Shown here piece after piece: positions 38,393 through 50,800 of a DNA stretch of 64,000 nt. The translations under genes were made by a program, and so were the position numbers. How positions within the stretch are numbered: position 1 is the first letter of the stretch; each line of letters starts with the position of its first letter. This DNA is from Aptenodytes patagonicus. Taxonomy: Eukaryota; Chordata; Aves; Sphenisciformes; Spheniscidae. The DNA is taken from the NCBI RefSeq assembly GCF_965638725.1, contig NC_134953.1, forward strand, positions 41,996,454 through 42,060,453, given 5' to 3'. The notes below the pieces were generated by a model that made no database searches, was not told where the DNA came from, and saw only the letters and a list, made by a program, of their open reading frames with translations.

Positions 38393-38953
38393 TGGTTTCA
38401 GCTGGGATAGAGTTAATTTTCTTCCTAGGAGCTTGTACAGTGCTGTGTTTTGGATTTAGGGTGAGAACAATGTTGATAACACACCAACGTTTTAGTTGTT
38501 GCTCAGTAGTGCTTATGCTAGTCAAGGACTCTTCAGCTTCCCATGCTCTACCGACTGAGAAGGCTGGAGGTGCACAAGAAGCTGGGAGGGGGGCACAGCC
38601 AGGACAGCTGACCCAAACTGGCCAAAGGGATATTCCATACCATGTGATGTGGTGCTCAGTACGTAAACGGGGTGAAAGCTGGCGGGGGGGCCGCTGCTCG
38701 GGGACTGGCTGGGCATCAGTTGGCAAGTGGTGAGCAATTGCACTGTGCATCACTTGCTTTGTGTATTCTTTTATTATTATTATTACTGTTTTACTTCATT
38801 TTATTTCAAGTATTAAACTGTTCTTATCTCAACCCACGAGTTTGCTCACTTCTACTCTTCCGATTCTCTCGCCCATCCCACCGGGGGAGGAGGGAGAGTG
38901 AGCCAACGGCTGCGTGGTGCTCAGTCACCGGCTGGGGTTAAACCACGACCCCA
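38393..38953 (+). mobile_element. Solo LTR of an avian ERVL-like retrovirus, about 560 bp
   Basis: It begins TGGTTTCAGCTGGGATAGAG and ends near GGCTGGGGTTAAACCACGAC, the ends of an LTR family I know as widespread in neoavian genomes. Internal landmarks are CACAAGAAGCTGGGAGGGGG, GGACAGCTGACCCAAACTGG and CCAAAGGGATATTCCATACC. A TATA position has decayed to ACGTAAAC (38661-38668), an ATTAAA polyadenylation signal stands at 38812-38817, and CAACCCACGAGTTTGCTCAC follows. No internal viral genes flank it, so it is a solo LTR left by recombination. No clear target-site duplication is visible, and the terminal CA appears mutated. Family assignment is from memory; a database match would settle the name. 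Confidence 0.85.
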
Positions 38954-39265
38954 CTGCAACCCAATACATTTTTGCCAGTATATAGACTGCAAGGAGCACT
39001 TTTCTTTTTAATATTGAGAGGGTAAAAAAAAAAAAAATTAAACTGCACAAGCTACAAAAATCCGGCATCCAAATTTAGACACTCTGAACGTCTACGCCTG
39101 AATTCCTGCTGGTTTGGTTTTTTTTTTCTCTATACTATCACAGAAGAGTTTCCCTCTCTGCATTTGTGGTTCTTAAGTCTGTATTCTCACTCCCATACTG
39201 CACATGGTAATTTTTGCAAAATGTTGAACATGCAGAAAGATTGAGAGCTTTGTCATAACTCAATT

Positions 39266-39283
39266 AAAAAAAAAAAAAAAAAA
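39266..39283. repeat. A18 homopolymer
   Basis: An uninterrupted run of 18 A. No retroposed gene body can be recognised next to it. Confidence 0.9.
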
Positions 39284-40732
39284 TCACTTTCTGCCAGACT
39301 TGTGTCCCTCACCTTTTAAACAGAAGATTGCCATGTAATAACTTCCTTTTTTATCATCTTCCATCACTTATTACAAATTCAGGCACAGGCTTTTCTGAAC
39401 TAAGTGTCTTCTGTAAAGATTTTTTAAAATATATAATTAAAAAATTAAAAGTAATTCTAAATCAATAATAAAAATCCCTTCACCTTTCAAGAAAACTCAT
39501 GCTCCAGAGCATTTCAGCTCTCCTGCAGCCGTCACCTGGAATGGCAGTAGATACATCTGAAACATCCCCCGATTGCTTCAAAGGCAGAAGGAAGAAATTG
39601 GATCAGTATGTCTCAGAAAAGCACTAAGAGACCATGCACAGGGGGAGGAACAAAGCCTGTTGAGGAACGCTGTCCAAGACACATGCAAAACAGCACATTT
39701 ATAACCCAAGTCTTGGCAAAGCCAGAGCCAGCACGCACGGGGGGTTACCACATGGGGAGCAAAGGAGAACGACTTCAGGGGTTGTAGGAATTCAAGCCCA
39801 AGAATATACTTTTTTTTTTTTTTGCTATGACACCCATCACAGCACTTTCTCGTTCTTGCAAAACCACAGGAATGAAAGAGCCGTCACGATCACTTGCTTC
39901 ACTGTGCAAAAAAAAAAAAAAAGTAATCCTCTCCAAAAATGAGCTGCCGTACTTGGAAGTTACATTTCCCCAGCATGAGCAACATGGCCTGCGAATTGCA
40001 TTACTGCTGTGAAACAGGGTGCTGACATATGGAAAATATTTAATCCCAAATAATAAATCCCAATGCCTCATTCTTCTGAGACAGAGGGGAAAAGACACAC
40101 AGTAAGAAAAGTTAAGTTTTTGATAAAACGGCTGCTCCAAGGTTCCTGATAGGAAACGACACAATTGACCAAAGTCTTCTGACTTTCTGCAACATGCTAC
40201 CATGTCGAGCAATGACTATGTCCTTCATTTCTCTTGAACTAACCAGGTGGTTCCCAGATGAGCACTCTGAGCCGGTTTCCATGCTTTTGCAGAAAAAGAT
40301 GCAGTTCCAGATCTTAAATATTTCCATCTCCTTTTGTTGCATGGTGGTGCTCTCAAAATGAGCAAAATACTCCTATTTGCTTCTAGGTAAAAGCCCTTCA
40401 TTGCCCAACCATCACCATGGAAAGATTCACTAATTTTTATTTTGTCTCCTTTCTGAAGCACTGTTGATACAGACTAGAAATATATTTGAGTTCAATATGC
40501 TTGGGACTCTTAAAAGCAAAACCTCTGAAGTCAAGAAAACAACAGGTCATAAATTACAGCAGTCAGAGGCTTCTTTGTTTGCCACCATGCAGATGACCAA
40601 AGATTGCCTGAGGGTCCACCTATCAGTCCTAAAACATTTTGTTACTTCACCCAAGAGACGTGGACTCCCCTGAAGGTTTTAGGGTCTTTTCAGGGAAGTT
40701 GGTACAAAAACCCAGTCTTAAAACCACAGCAG

Positions 40733-40876
40733 GCTCAGGCTGGAGGCACCAAGGTTGCTGTCCCCGGCCCAGCCCCATTCCCAGCAGGGTCAATGTTGCA
40801 GCTACAGCAGGTTGCTCATGGCTGTGTCCTGGCAAGTCAGGGCATGTCCATCTCAAGAATGGATACACCTCACTGC
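40733..40876. mobile_element. CR1-like repeat fragment (copy A)
   Basis: It shares GCTGGAGGCAC, CCAGC-GGG-CAATG, GCTACAGCAGGTTGCTCA and GTCAGGGCA with copy B at 42.2 kb and copy C at 23.6 kb, in the same orientation. The core resembles antisense CR1 LINE 3' sequence. It is decayed and has no coding capacity. Confidence 0.6.
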
Positions 40877-42204
40877 TTTTTTGTGGGGGAGAAAAAAATT
40901 ATCATATTTATTCCCACATCGTATTGGGAGAATGAGGACCCAAGATCAGGACCTAAGAACAACCACTTGAAGTGAGGAAAGGGATTGGAGATCTGGAAGA
41001 CAATGTCCCCTTACATGGCCAGATCTGTCACTACCTAATAGTAGTGCTGATACTGCTAATGTTGCCTACATTTGACAAACAGCAAGAGAAACAGCTTGAT
41101 GGAGAAACTGAAGACTTTTCTGTACCTTGTAACACAAGGTGGCCATGCCATGGGCTGCAATGCAAGAGGCGCAGAAGAGGTTTCCAAACCCAAGTCCACA
41201 GGACACAGAGCAGAGCTCTGCTCCAAAGTCACCTCTTCTCCCTGGGGGTGGACAAGGTGCATCAGAGCCCTCACATCAACAGCTTCATTTTCCAAAGCAC
41301 TAAGCCCAGGTTTAACATTACCCAATATGCTGCAGACCATCAGCAGTCACAGAACAAAGCACCTTCATCCTTTCTACTCTGGACGCTGTGTCATGACTAA
41401 ACATTGGTGTCAGAGGGCAACGTTCAGCAGCACAACACAGCTGCTGACAGCCACCTGGCCAACCACAAATACATTAAGCCACTGACGGTCTATTTGGAGA
41501 CAGAAACATTTCTGTAAAACGCTCAGCATCTCATCTGCGACAAATCTAAAAAGCTTTCTGCTCCTTACAATCACATTCAAGTGCCAAAATAAAACCAGCG
41601 TGCTTAGCGTGACAACTGACGGCTATCTTGGGAAGATGACACCAGGCCTGACCACAAAAGGCTGTTCTTCCTGAGCACCCTCCATGTTTATATTTGATCG
41701 GCTCTGAAAGCAGGCTGCACTATAGCTGGGGGTATTTGTGGAAGTCTACTTTGAGGTATAATCCATCTTTTCCTTCCTGAGGTCTGCTAATCTCTTGCCT
41801 TTAAACAGCACTAGAGATAATGACTCAAATGTAACAGCGAGAAGAAACTCACTTGAGATGTCAAAAAATGGCTCTTAAAAATTAGGACAGTGACAAAATG
41901 GTTGGAAAGTGACCATTGCCTTGTTTGCTATAAAGGGAATGTTCAGCAGCAGTAACACCAAATGCTAGCCGGTCCCATGCCAAAAATGAGTCTATGGGCT
42001 CTGTATATAAATTTCAAGTGATGACTGTAGGGGAAGCAATGACCTCCAAGCACAGCCTTGAACTCCATGTTTATTTTCCCACAAATGATGCTTGCATCGT
42101 GCTATTCTGACTTAAAACAACCGTCAAGAGTTGCTTTCATGAAGTGACAACATGTGCAGTCACTCTGGCTTGGCATCACCCAGATCGCCAAGCAATCCCA
42201 CCAA

Positions 42205-42345
42205 GCTTCAGCTGGAGGCACTGGGGTGGGGGTCTCCAGCCTGACCCTGCTCCCAGCCGGGCCAATGCCACAGGTACAGCAGGTTGCTCAGAGCAGTGTC
42301 TGGGTGCATCAGGGCAGTCCCTGAGGATGGGAATCCCCCACCACT
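42205..42345. mobile_element. CR1-like repeat fragment (copy B)
   Basis: It runs from CAGCTGGAGGCACTGGGG through GGTACAGCAGGTTGCTCAGA to CAGGGCAGTCCCTGAGGATGG. It aligns end to end with copy A 1.5 kb away and shares its 3' part exactly with copy C. All three may be from one old CR1 subfamily, or A and B may be a local duplication. Confidence 0.6.
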
Positions 42346-43164
42346 CAGGGCTCTGTCCCAGGGATGCTCTTCCAGGGGACTTCATCCATCAGTGAGGTTA
42401 TTTTTAGACTCCAGCAACAGCCCCCATTCCTCACCTTGCTACTGCAGCCCAACTCCTGGACAGTCATTAACTCCATTATTTATTATTGTTATTATGCTTT
42501 TATTACTTGGCTTGCAACCTGCTTTTCTAGGACACCATATGAGCCTCAACTACTTTATAAACACACTGAGAATATTTGACTTCAGGAGACTGGTTAGCAC
42601 CCTGTGACATCCCCATCACGTGCTGTTTTGTGAAGCCTTTTAACTTTTACATCTTTATATCAATATTTAGGTGTTTGAGATTAACTGTTTATTTTATTTT
42701 CTTTCAGCAAAGCTTGCATTCTCAGAGAACATCCTGTAGCTTCCTAGTCTTTATTTGAATTTCCACAGCATTTTAACAATAATAATGTAATTTCCCAGCA
42801 GAGCTGCTAACATCAATCTCTGACTGTGAGAAATTAATATACTGAATATCAATGTTCCTTTCCACTTCAGTTTTGCCTTGTTTTGCAGCTATTTTTACCT
42901 TGTTTCCCTTAAGGACTCTGTGCTTTCTAAATAAATTTTCTTTTTAATATCCCAAGCAACTGTTCACTCAGCTTCTATGCCCTTTGCTTTTGGAAGCTAC
43001 TGACCAGAGAAACAATTCAAAGAAGAAAGATCCTTACCTGCCTGCAAACTCTTCCACCACAAGTTTTCATCAAATCTTCCTTAGAAATAGGCTTTTGTAT
43101 GATTAAATACTTTTTAACTAAAATAACACCATGCACTGCTCACCACAAATGTTCATACTGTCTT

Positions 43165-43186
43165 GGGGGGGGGGGGGGGGGGGGGG
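43165..43186 (+). repeat. G22 homopolymer
   Basis: Twenty-two consecutive G in otherwise AT-rich DNA. Such runs are hard to sequence, so the length is uncertain. The run can form G-quadruplex. Confidence 0.9.
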
Positions 43187-43504
43187 AAGAGATAACTAAA
43201 AACCCCACAGATTTTCAAAGGCACTATGAAGTGTACAACCTAGAAGTTCAGTCAACACGGACTTTAGCAGCAAAATCTTACGTATTTCAGGTAGAGCAGG
43301 TCAAACTAATGAAGTTTCATCTCCTTAGGTACAAATGGATCAGGGATACACTACAGTTGGGGAATTGATTTTTTTTTTTTTAATCTAGCAAATATTTACA
43401 GTGAAAAATGAGAAGAATTATTGATGCTACTGAAACTACTACTGAAATGTCTTGCATATTGTGAGAGTATATAGTTGTCGCAAACTGTCTTTAGAAGCAA
43501 TGTT

Positions 43505-43619
43505 GTCTGGTTTTGTTTTTTTGGTTTGGTTTTGGGTTTGTTTGGGTTTTTGGGGGGTTTTTTGGTTTTTTTTTTACCTGAAGTCCAAAGCTTTATTTAT
43601 GACTTTTTTTTTTTTTTTA
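43505..43619. repeat. GT- and T-rich low-complexity tract
   Basis: Runs of T broken by GG, GGG and GGGGGG (GGTTTTGGGTTTGTTTGGG type), then two further T runs. The strand asymmetry is marked. No telomere-like hexamer array is present. Confidence 0.85.
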
Positions 43620-46600
43620 ATACTTTCTCTTAAAGATGAAAACACAAGTTCAGCAAGAGGTATCTAACACCAAGGGAGCATCTGTAGTATAGGCCAGCTC
43701 AGTGCAGTGAGCAAAACCAACAAAACCAGATGCCTTTTTTTAAGTATAAATTAATATTTTTCCTCTGGTCAATTTGTTCTTCATCTGAGCATTTTATGCA
43801 TCACCTGCTTCCCATATTAGAGCCTGAAAACAGCTAGATAAGCACACTTTGCTCCCACGAACCACCTTATTCATCAGCTAAGAGACAACGCTCTCTGTTT
43901 TTCAAAGGACAGGGGAGAATTGCTATTCAGAGTCACTGTTTACCATCCAGATAAAGTTGCGTTTATGCATATGTTAAGAAAAAAAATACCAAGCTGATGG
44001 AACCAGCTGTATTATTTTAGAAGTCTTCTTTTTCCCCCCTTTCCAGGCTCAGTCCCATAGGCAAAACAGCCTCTTGCCGGTCCCAAAGCTTGGTGCACCC
44101 AACTGAACCCAGCCCTGTAGGCACCAGAAAAGCTTGTGGCAACTTCCCTGGGAAGGGGTTTTACAGCCAGCCTTCAATGACTGCTCAAGGCTGGGTATAA
44201 AACCTTTTCATCCCCCTCTCCACTGAAGTCAGGACCTGTTAAAAACAATTTCTGAGATCCACAAAGCAGACTTCAAACCGACTTCAGGTCTTTGGCAAAC
44301 ATTTTTCCTATTGTAACTGGACTCTTGCCACTTGAAAACAAATTTTTTTTTTTTTCCTACATCACAACAAGTTCTATCACATATCAGTTTGAAGCATGGG
44401 AAACAGCACTGAGTTAACCTACACTTGAAGATGCACATGCTGAGCTATATTCTGCATCTACCTTAAAGACACTATGAAATTCCTTTTTCCACTGAAATTT
44501 CCCACTAGCCATAAAAATAAGCATTTGGCAGAAGGCACTTATTGCCCACACGTGAGATCCTCATTACATTAATTCTACTTACATGGCGGTCACACGAGGG
44601 GGGGTGAATGTGCTACTCTAAATGGTACCTCCATTAAAGAGGTCTGAGAAGTCCTCAACCTAGTCAGATTTTTGGGTTGATGCTTGTAATATCTTTCTGC
44701 AGAATTTCCATATCTAAATCACCTGAAGTGCTGCATCTTAGATGCCTAGTGCTGCCTCATTGTTTTCAGAAGTCATTTACATGCAGCTGAAATTCTTCAA
44801 ACATCTAAAATACCCTAATTTTAGTTAAAAAACAAAGTGCATTTGCATAGCACCAAACAGTTAATGCAATCACTGTCTTGCCAGCACCTCTGCACTCACA
44901 TTTTTATGAGATTTAGTGTCCAACTCGCTCTCTGCTGCATCTCTGAAAAAATATGATCTTTGCAGGATTTTGTATTACAGCTGACTTGCACTGTATGATG
45001 CATATAGTGCATTCAATTCATGCACTCCCACTCTAAACCCTTGCTGTAACTTCCAATCTGAGAAGAATGTGCCCATCGGCATCCCATGTCCAAGCCATGA
45101 GGGTCCCGTTCACCATCCAGGTGTGTCCTGTCCTGTGAGATGACTGCCCTGGAGCAAGCCTCAAGAGGAACAACTATTGCTACATATTCTCTTCATGGCA
45201 GGCTACTAATTTTTTCTACTCTATGCAGAATATATAGACTTTGCTTCTTTATGGGGATACACTGTCCTATATGTGCGCTTTGGCTTTAGCTCCTTGCAAA
45301 TGTGGCAGCTCCAGCTAAAGTCAGACATTGCTTCAATCTGGGCTTGCTCCCGCTTGATGCACCACCGGTGCTGCCTCCTGCAAACACACCTCTGTGCCTT
45401 GCAGCACGACCCCTGTACTTTTTGCTTTTGCTCTGCCTCTGCAAGTTACTGGGGGCCTGTTTTTCCCAGATTGACTCTGGGAAAGGAATTGCAAATTTTG
45501 GTGGAGAAAACAGGCTGAAGTATTCTCACCTAGTCCTTCAATTTGGCGAATTTTTGCAGCTTCTTCCATATTTAAGCAATGACCTTCTCACTGTCTCTTC
45601 TCAGCTTTGGAGTACTTAATCAGAAGACACCTCCAAACCATCTCTCTAACTCAAAAAACTCTCAAAGCCCTTGTGTCCTGCTCAGGAGCTTTCCTGCCTT
45701 CTTGGTTTCCCTGCAAACGAGAAACGTCACAAAGCTTCACTCTTTCCAGACAGGTTCGTATTCTCCCACTATCTACAGCAGCATCTTAAAACCAGCTTGT
45801 TCATCCCCATTCAACAGTAGGACACTGAGCACGTCTTATGTATCTCTGCCCCAGCAAAACTTAAAAAACTTGAGAGGAGCTTAGGGGACAAAAGAGATAC
45901 ACAAATTGCCGAATACATCAGACAACAAAAAGTCAGTCAAATCACAGCATCCTGGGGGATCTGGTGGTGCAGCCTGTAAGCTTTAAAGAATCAGCCACCG
46001 CCTTTATGTCCAGCTTGTTTCAAAGCCAAGAGATGCTGCACAGCTCCTGGATGGAAGTGTCATAAGCACAGCTGACAGTGGACAAGATTGCTTCTCTCTA
46101 GCTTTTTTTCCCAACCCCTCTCAAATCAAATCCTTCCAGAGAATAACTCCGTCTAAGGCTAAGTGGAAAACATCCAGCCTAAGTCTGGCAGTTTTATAGG
46201 CAGCTAGAAGCGGGTCATTTCAGAAGAGTGAGCAGTAGCCTTACCTAGCACAGCCCATTACAGCCTGGTAACCAATGATGCTTTGCTGTGTGCATTTCCT
46301 ATTTCCATAATTAATATAATGACTTTTTTTTACCCTGGATTAAAGTCTGGTTGTATCTCCATAAGACCTGAGAGGAGCCAACCTAGTGGTAAATGCAGCA
46401 TGGCCCAACCATTCAGTCAGGAATGAGAACTGAAACAGAGTTTCAAAACTGATAAATAACAGGTAGACTTAATGAATACCTTGAATATTCTTTCCCCATT
46501 TTATTATTTAGGGCATTCCTGCAAGACCACTTTTAGAAACCCAGGGAACCTTCTGCAATTTCAAGATAAACACATTTATTTTCTGTGCTCTGTCTTATAT

Positions 46601-47847
46601 ATACACTTCATATTCAACAACATAAAAGTTTCATCTGATATAAACTGAACGAGCCTGCTTACATATTAAAAAAAAAAAAATCTGCTATTTCTGGAATATA
46701 ATTACTTGTTGATTCCAGAAAAGGAAATAAAAAAAAGTAGTGTTTGTTGAGCAAGAGGAATAGAGAGCCAGACCCAAAGGGAAATACATTCCCTTTGCAA
46801 GGGGGGTTAGCTCTGCAAAGCTCAAAGTGCCCAGAAGAAAAAAAAGCTAGTGGAAAAAAATAGAGGTCTAACCTGTGCCAATGCTGCATCCCAGATAATC
46901 GACAGTTTCTGAGGACTTGCAGGGAGCCACATCCCATGGACTCTACTAAATTCTTACAAGATTGGCACTTCTTAAAAAAATTTAACTTTTAGACAGAATA
47001 GACTGATCTAAGGTTACAAAAAATGTACACACTATACTTCCATTTACACTGAAAAGGTCTTCAAAAGTTGTTATATGTGCTATGAAAAAATAAGATCTTA
47101 CCCTTCCCCATGACTTTTACAATTACTAGATGAATAAAAATATTGAAATTTGTTCCCACAACTGTGTTAAGTATAGTTTTATGATAGCATTGATTTTGAA
47201 TATTCTGGTAGGATTTTTGTACCAGCACCTTTCTCTAGAAGGTTTCAGTAATTGTGGAGTAGTTACAAGGATGGTGCATTATGGCCTGTAGAAAAGTTAA
47301 TAGTAAACAACAGATAGAAAGTCTTCAGTTCTCTCATGGATAGAAAGCGTGCTGCCTGCCCCTGCCTGTTACTGCCAGCGATAACACCTAGACAAGCTAA
47401 TTCATACTGCTAAGAGGCTATTCCATAGGAAAATGTAGGTGAATCTAAATACAGAGCAGAAGTTCAGGTCAGGCCATCTGTCCATCACAAGCAGAAGATA
47501 TTTACCCCTTTATAATGACTTTTGTGACATTTCTTACCTGCGAGAAGTGACAGTGATGTTAACAAGAAAAGATAAAAACCCAACAAAATCAAACCTGATT
47601 GATTCCGAGAACATGACAAAATGAAACCATGGCACTTGACCTCTGACTTCCCAGCCATTTTCAGCTCAGAGTTGATGGTCCTCTTCCAGATCTACAAGTC
47701 AGTCTGTGGTTCTTCCTGGACTGGTGATGGTGCAGTTACAGAGCAGTAAAATCTTTAGAGATAGCATTCATTTGTCAGAAAACAGGTTTCCGCCCCTTCA
47801 AAAAACCTCAGCAAGGTTTCCTGTTTGACATACAGAAACATTCCATT

Positions 47848-47869
47848 AAAAAAAAAAAAAAAAAAAAAA
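47848..47869. repeat. A22 homopolymer
   Basis: Twenty-two consecutive A. A second A12 tract lies about 50 bp downstream. No adjacent processed pseudogene is visible. Confidence 0.9.
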
Positions 47870-50800
47870 TTAGGCCACCACAACATGCCATGAAGATCTT
47901 GACAAGGAGGAAAGAAAAAAAAAAAAGGGGAAAAAAGAGAAAGATACAATCATCCAGTATTGACCAAAATTGATTAACCCTTACTGAAAAAGATATTTTT
48001 TAAAAATGCAATGTTTTATCTTGAAACAGTCCCAACAGTTGAGTCAACACAAAAGGAATTTCAGGTTTCTTCATTCCATAAGGGGAGGGGGGGAGAGAAA
48101 AAAAAACCAAAATACCACACATACACACTTATTCCAGTTGACCAAAAGTACGCATTTTTTTGTTTGCTGGCTGAACCAGAAAGCAAAGTTTTCTACCCAG
48201 CTCTGTCCTCAAGGGCAAGGTTTTGCAAGTAGAAGTGAGCTGAATTCTTTTGATGATGAGTAAAGCAGAAGAGTGGCTAGCACGCTGCCGGCTGCCTTGG
48301 CTCTGTGCTAACACCCTATAAAAACCTACATGTGTCACCTGGAGCAGCACTTCGGGATGAAATCAGTGGAGTTGGCCCCAGCCATACTTTAAACATAAAG
48401 TTATTCTGCTTATTGCAGCAAGAGGCCATAGCACATGAGTGCTCAAGACCCTGTTTGGTGCCTGCTTTGAAGCAGAGATGTGCTGGAAATTATTCAGAAT
48501 TAGAGTGAACTTTTCTGGTTGCTGATCCAGGAAGGGTCTAACAATTTATGGGCTAGTCCAGGTTTATTTAGATTAACCAGCTTTTTGGTAACTCCATTGG
48601 AAATCAAAGCATAGATCCAGAAAGCACCTCCAGAAGTGGTCTCCAGGGCTTCCCAACCTTGTGAAAGGCCCAGGTTTCACTCTATCTATTCAAGAAGAGC
48701 CTCAGTAAAGCCCAGACATTCACAGAGGTGGTCCAGGTACCCTCCTCCTTGCAGAGACTCAGAGGTTGAGCACCATGGCTGCACTCACCGCCTCAATGGA
48801 AACTGGGAAGCATTTATCCCTGGACCACCCTGTCTGATGTCAGTAGGTGTCCAAGGGACATGGCAGTGACCGAGACTCCGCAACTGCTTTCAGCAACCCA
48901 CCCCAGCACTTAATTATCTGTGCAGGAGAAATTGTGTAGTCTACAGCAGAGAGACTGAGATAAGACAATCAAAGACTTATTTTCCCCCATCTACTAGGGA
49001 TAGGACATTTTGCTACTCCCTACGTATTAGAATATTTTGGGGATTTGAAATCTTGGCCTACCCCTTCTCTTTTTCTAGAAAGAGAAATTCTTATTCTCCC
49101 AGCCCTTTTTATTTTTCTTTTGTTTCATAGAATAAAGTTTCTTCTGTGAAATATCTCTTACAAATATGTACTCCTAAACTTCAAGCTAATACTAATTTGT
49201 ATGACTATGCATCAATTACTGTTGGTATTTTCAGATTTAAAAAAATTGCTGTTGAACAGAGCATCACCACACATGTTTTATATTTTCACCCACAATCTGT
49301 TTAAAGAGTTACTCAAGCAATCGCATAGGTAATGTGCCAATCATCCTCCCCAGGAAACACAGTACTGCTGTTCAAAGACCAGATGCTTCAGCAGCAGGAA
49401 ATCTCTGGCAAGACTGGAGAAGAAACCAAACAGCCTATGAACATGCTGCTTTGATCCATTTGTGACCTTTTCACAACAGAATTGACTCATGCAGACCACG
49501 AATGGGACAAAACCTTGAGTTTGCTCTGAGCAACAGTTGGCTCCTGGTCACCTCCAGAGGTCCCTTCGGATGCTATTGCTTCTCAACTCTGAAACCTTGT
49601 TGGACTCCAATGTAAGGAGGGGTCTGCCCAGTTCAGAGGGGGCAGTGATGCCCCATCCCATCCAAAAATATCAGAGATATTTTGATTGCTTTCTAGAGCA
49701 GCTGAATGTATTCCCATTTAAACTTCACTTTTTTTTAGTAAACTGCCAAAAAATTATGGTCCCAGGGAGAATATTTGTTTACAATTCAAAATTTATACAT
49801 ACATTGCTCAGTTGCATGGTATCTGAACATTTTTTCCCCAGACATACAAATTAGTAATGAAAATATCCGGAACATGCCATTTCTAACCAATATCCAGGGC
49901 TATGTATTATCTCAAAATTGTAATTTGTTACTGAGCACTAGAAAGACTTCAGCAATTTCCAGCTGTGAAAAGTTTTGTGACAAGTTTGGCTGCTTTCAAA
50001 GGGGAAAAAAAGCAGTACATTACATAAATGTTGCTAGCAAAGTTTGCCAGGAAGGGTGGACATCTCTTTTACAACAGCTCCAGCAGAAAGCTAGTCTGGA
50101 GCTGCCTGATAAGCCACTTTTCCATTGGAAAAATGACAATCTGCCAAAGCTGAAACTTTCTCAAGGAGATGTCAAAACTTCAGGGGAGGCCATTTCTTGA
50201 GTCCAGGATGGTGTCTCTGCTCACAAGAGTGGCCAGAAGCGAAGTGGCCAGGAAAGCTTGTAAGGTGGATGACATTTTTTATATATTTTAGTTTTTCTAG
50301 CAAGACCATACCTACCCTGGGCTCCACCACCTTCCCCTCCACCCCAGGAATCTGAAATAATGGCAAGTGCTGTGGTGGAGCAAGTAGCCTACATCACCCA
50401 AAACCACTGCAAAAAGGAGAAGGGGTCTCCAACACTGCCTACTCCAGAGCTTCTCTCTGCTTTCCCCCTGCATCACTCCACCCTTTACTCCAGCTGGATT
50501 CTCCTGCCCATATTTATCTCCAGGAGATAAATAGTTGTCAGGGCCAGAGGTGTTATATGAAAAAACAGAGCTGAAAAGGCACTTTCTGCTAGGGAGAAGC
50601 CAAGTCTTTCAATTAACAAGTACATTTGGGGGTATGGATTCAGACCTACACATTAGACCATACCAAATTCACCGGCCTCAGAGACCTATATGAAAAACCG
50701 CACAAACCCCAAAACACTTCTTAAATCCCTGCAGCTTTGTCCCACTTGCCAACTGCAGCTCATAACAGTAAAATGTTTTATATTTACAGTGAACTTGAAG

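Noticed and set aside
39775..40212. 145-codon minus-strand frame
   Set aside because: Translation includes runs from poly-A and poly-T tracts and matches no known family.
47848..47869. Poly-A run as the tail of a processed pseudogene
   Set aside because: No reading frame or gene-like body precedes it; similar A runs occur throughout the window.
49775..50200. 141-codon plus-strand frame
   Set aside because: No recognisable domain, no splice context and overlapping frames of similar length; probably chance.
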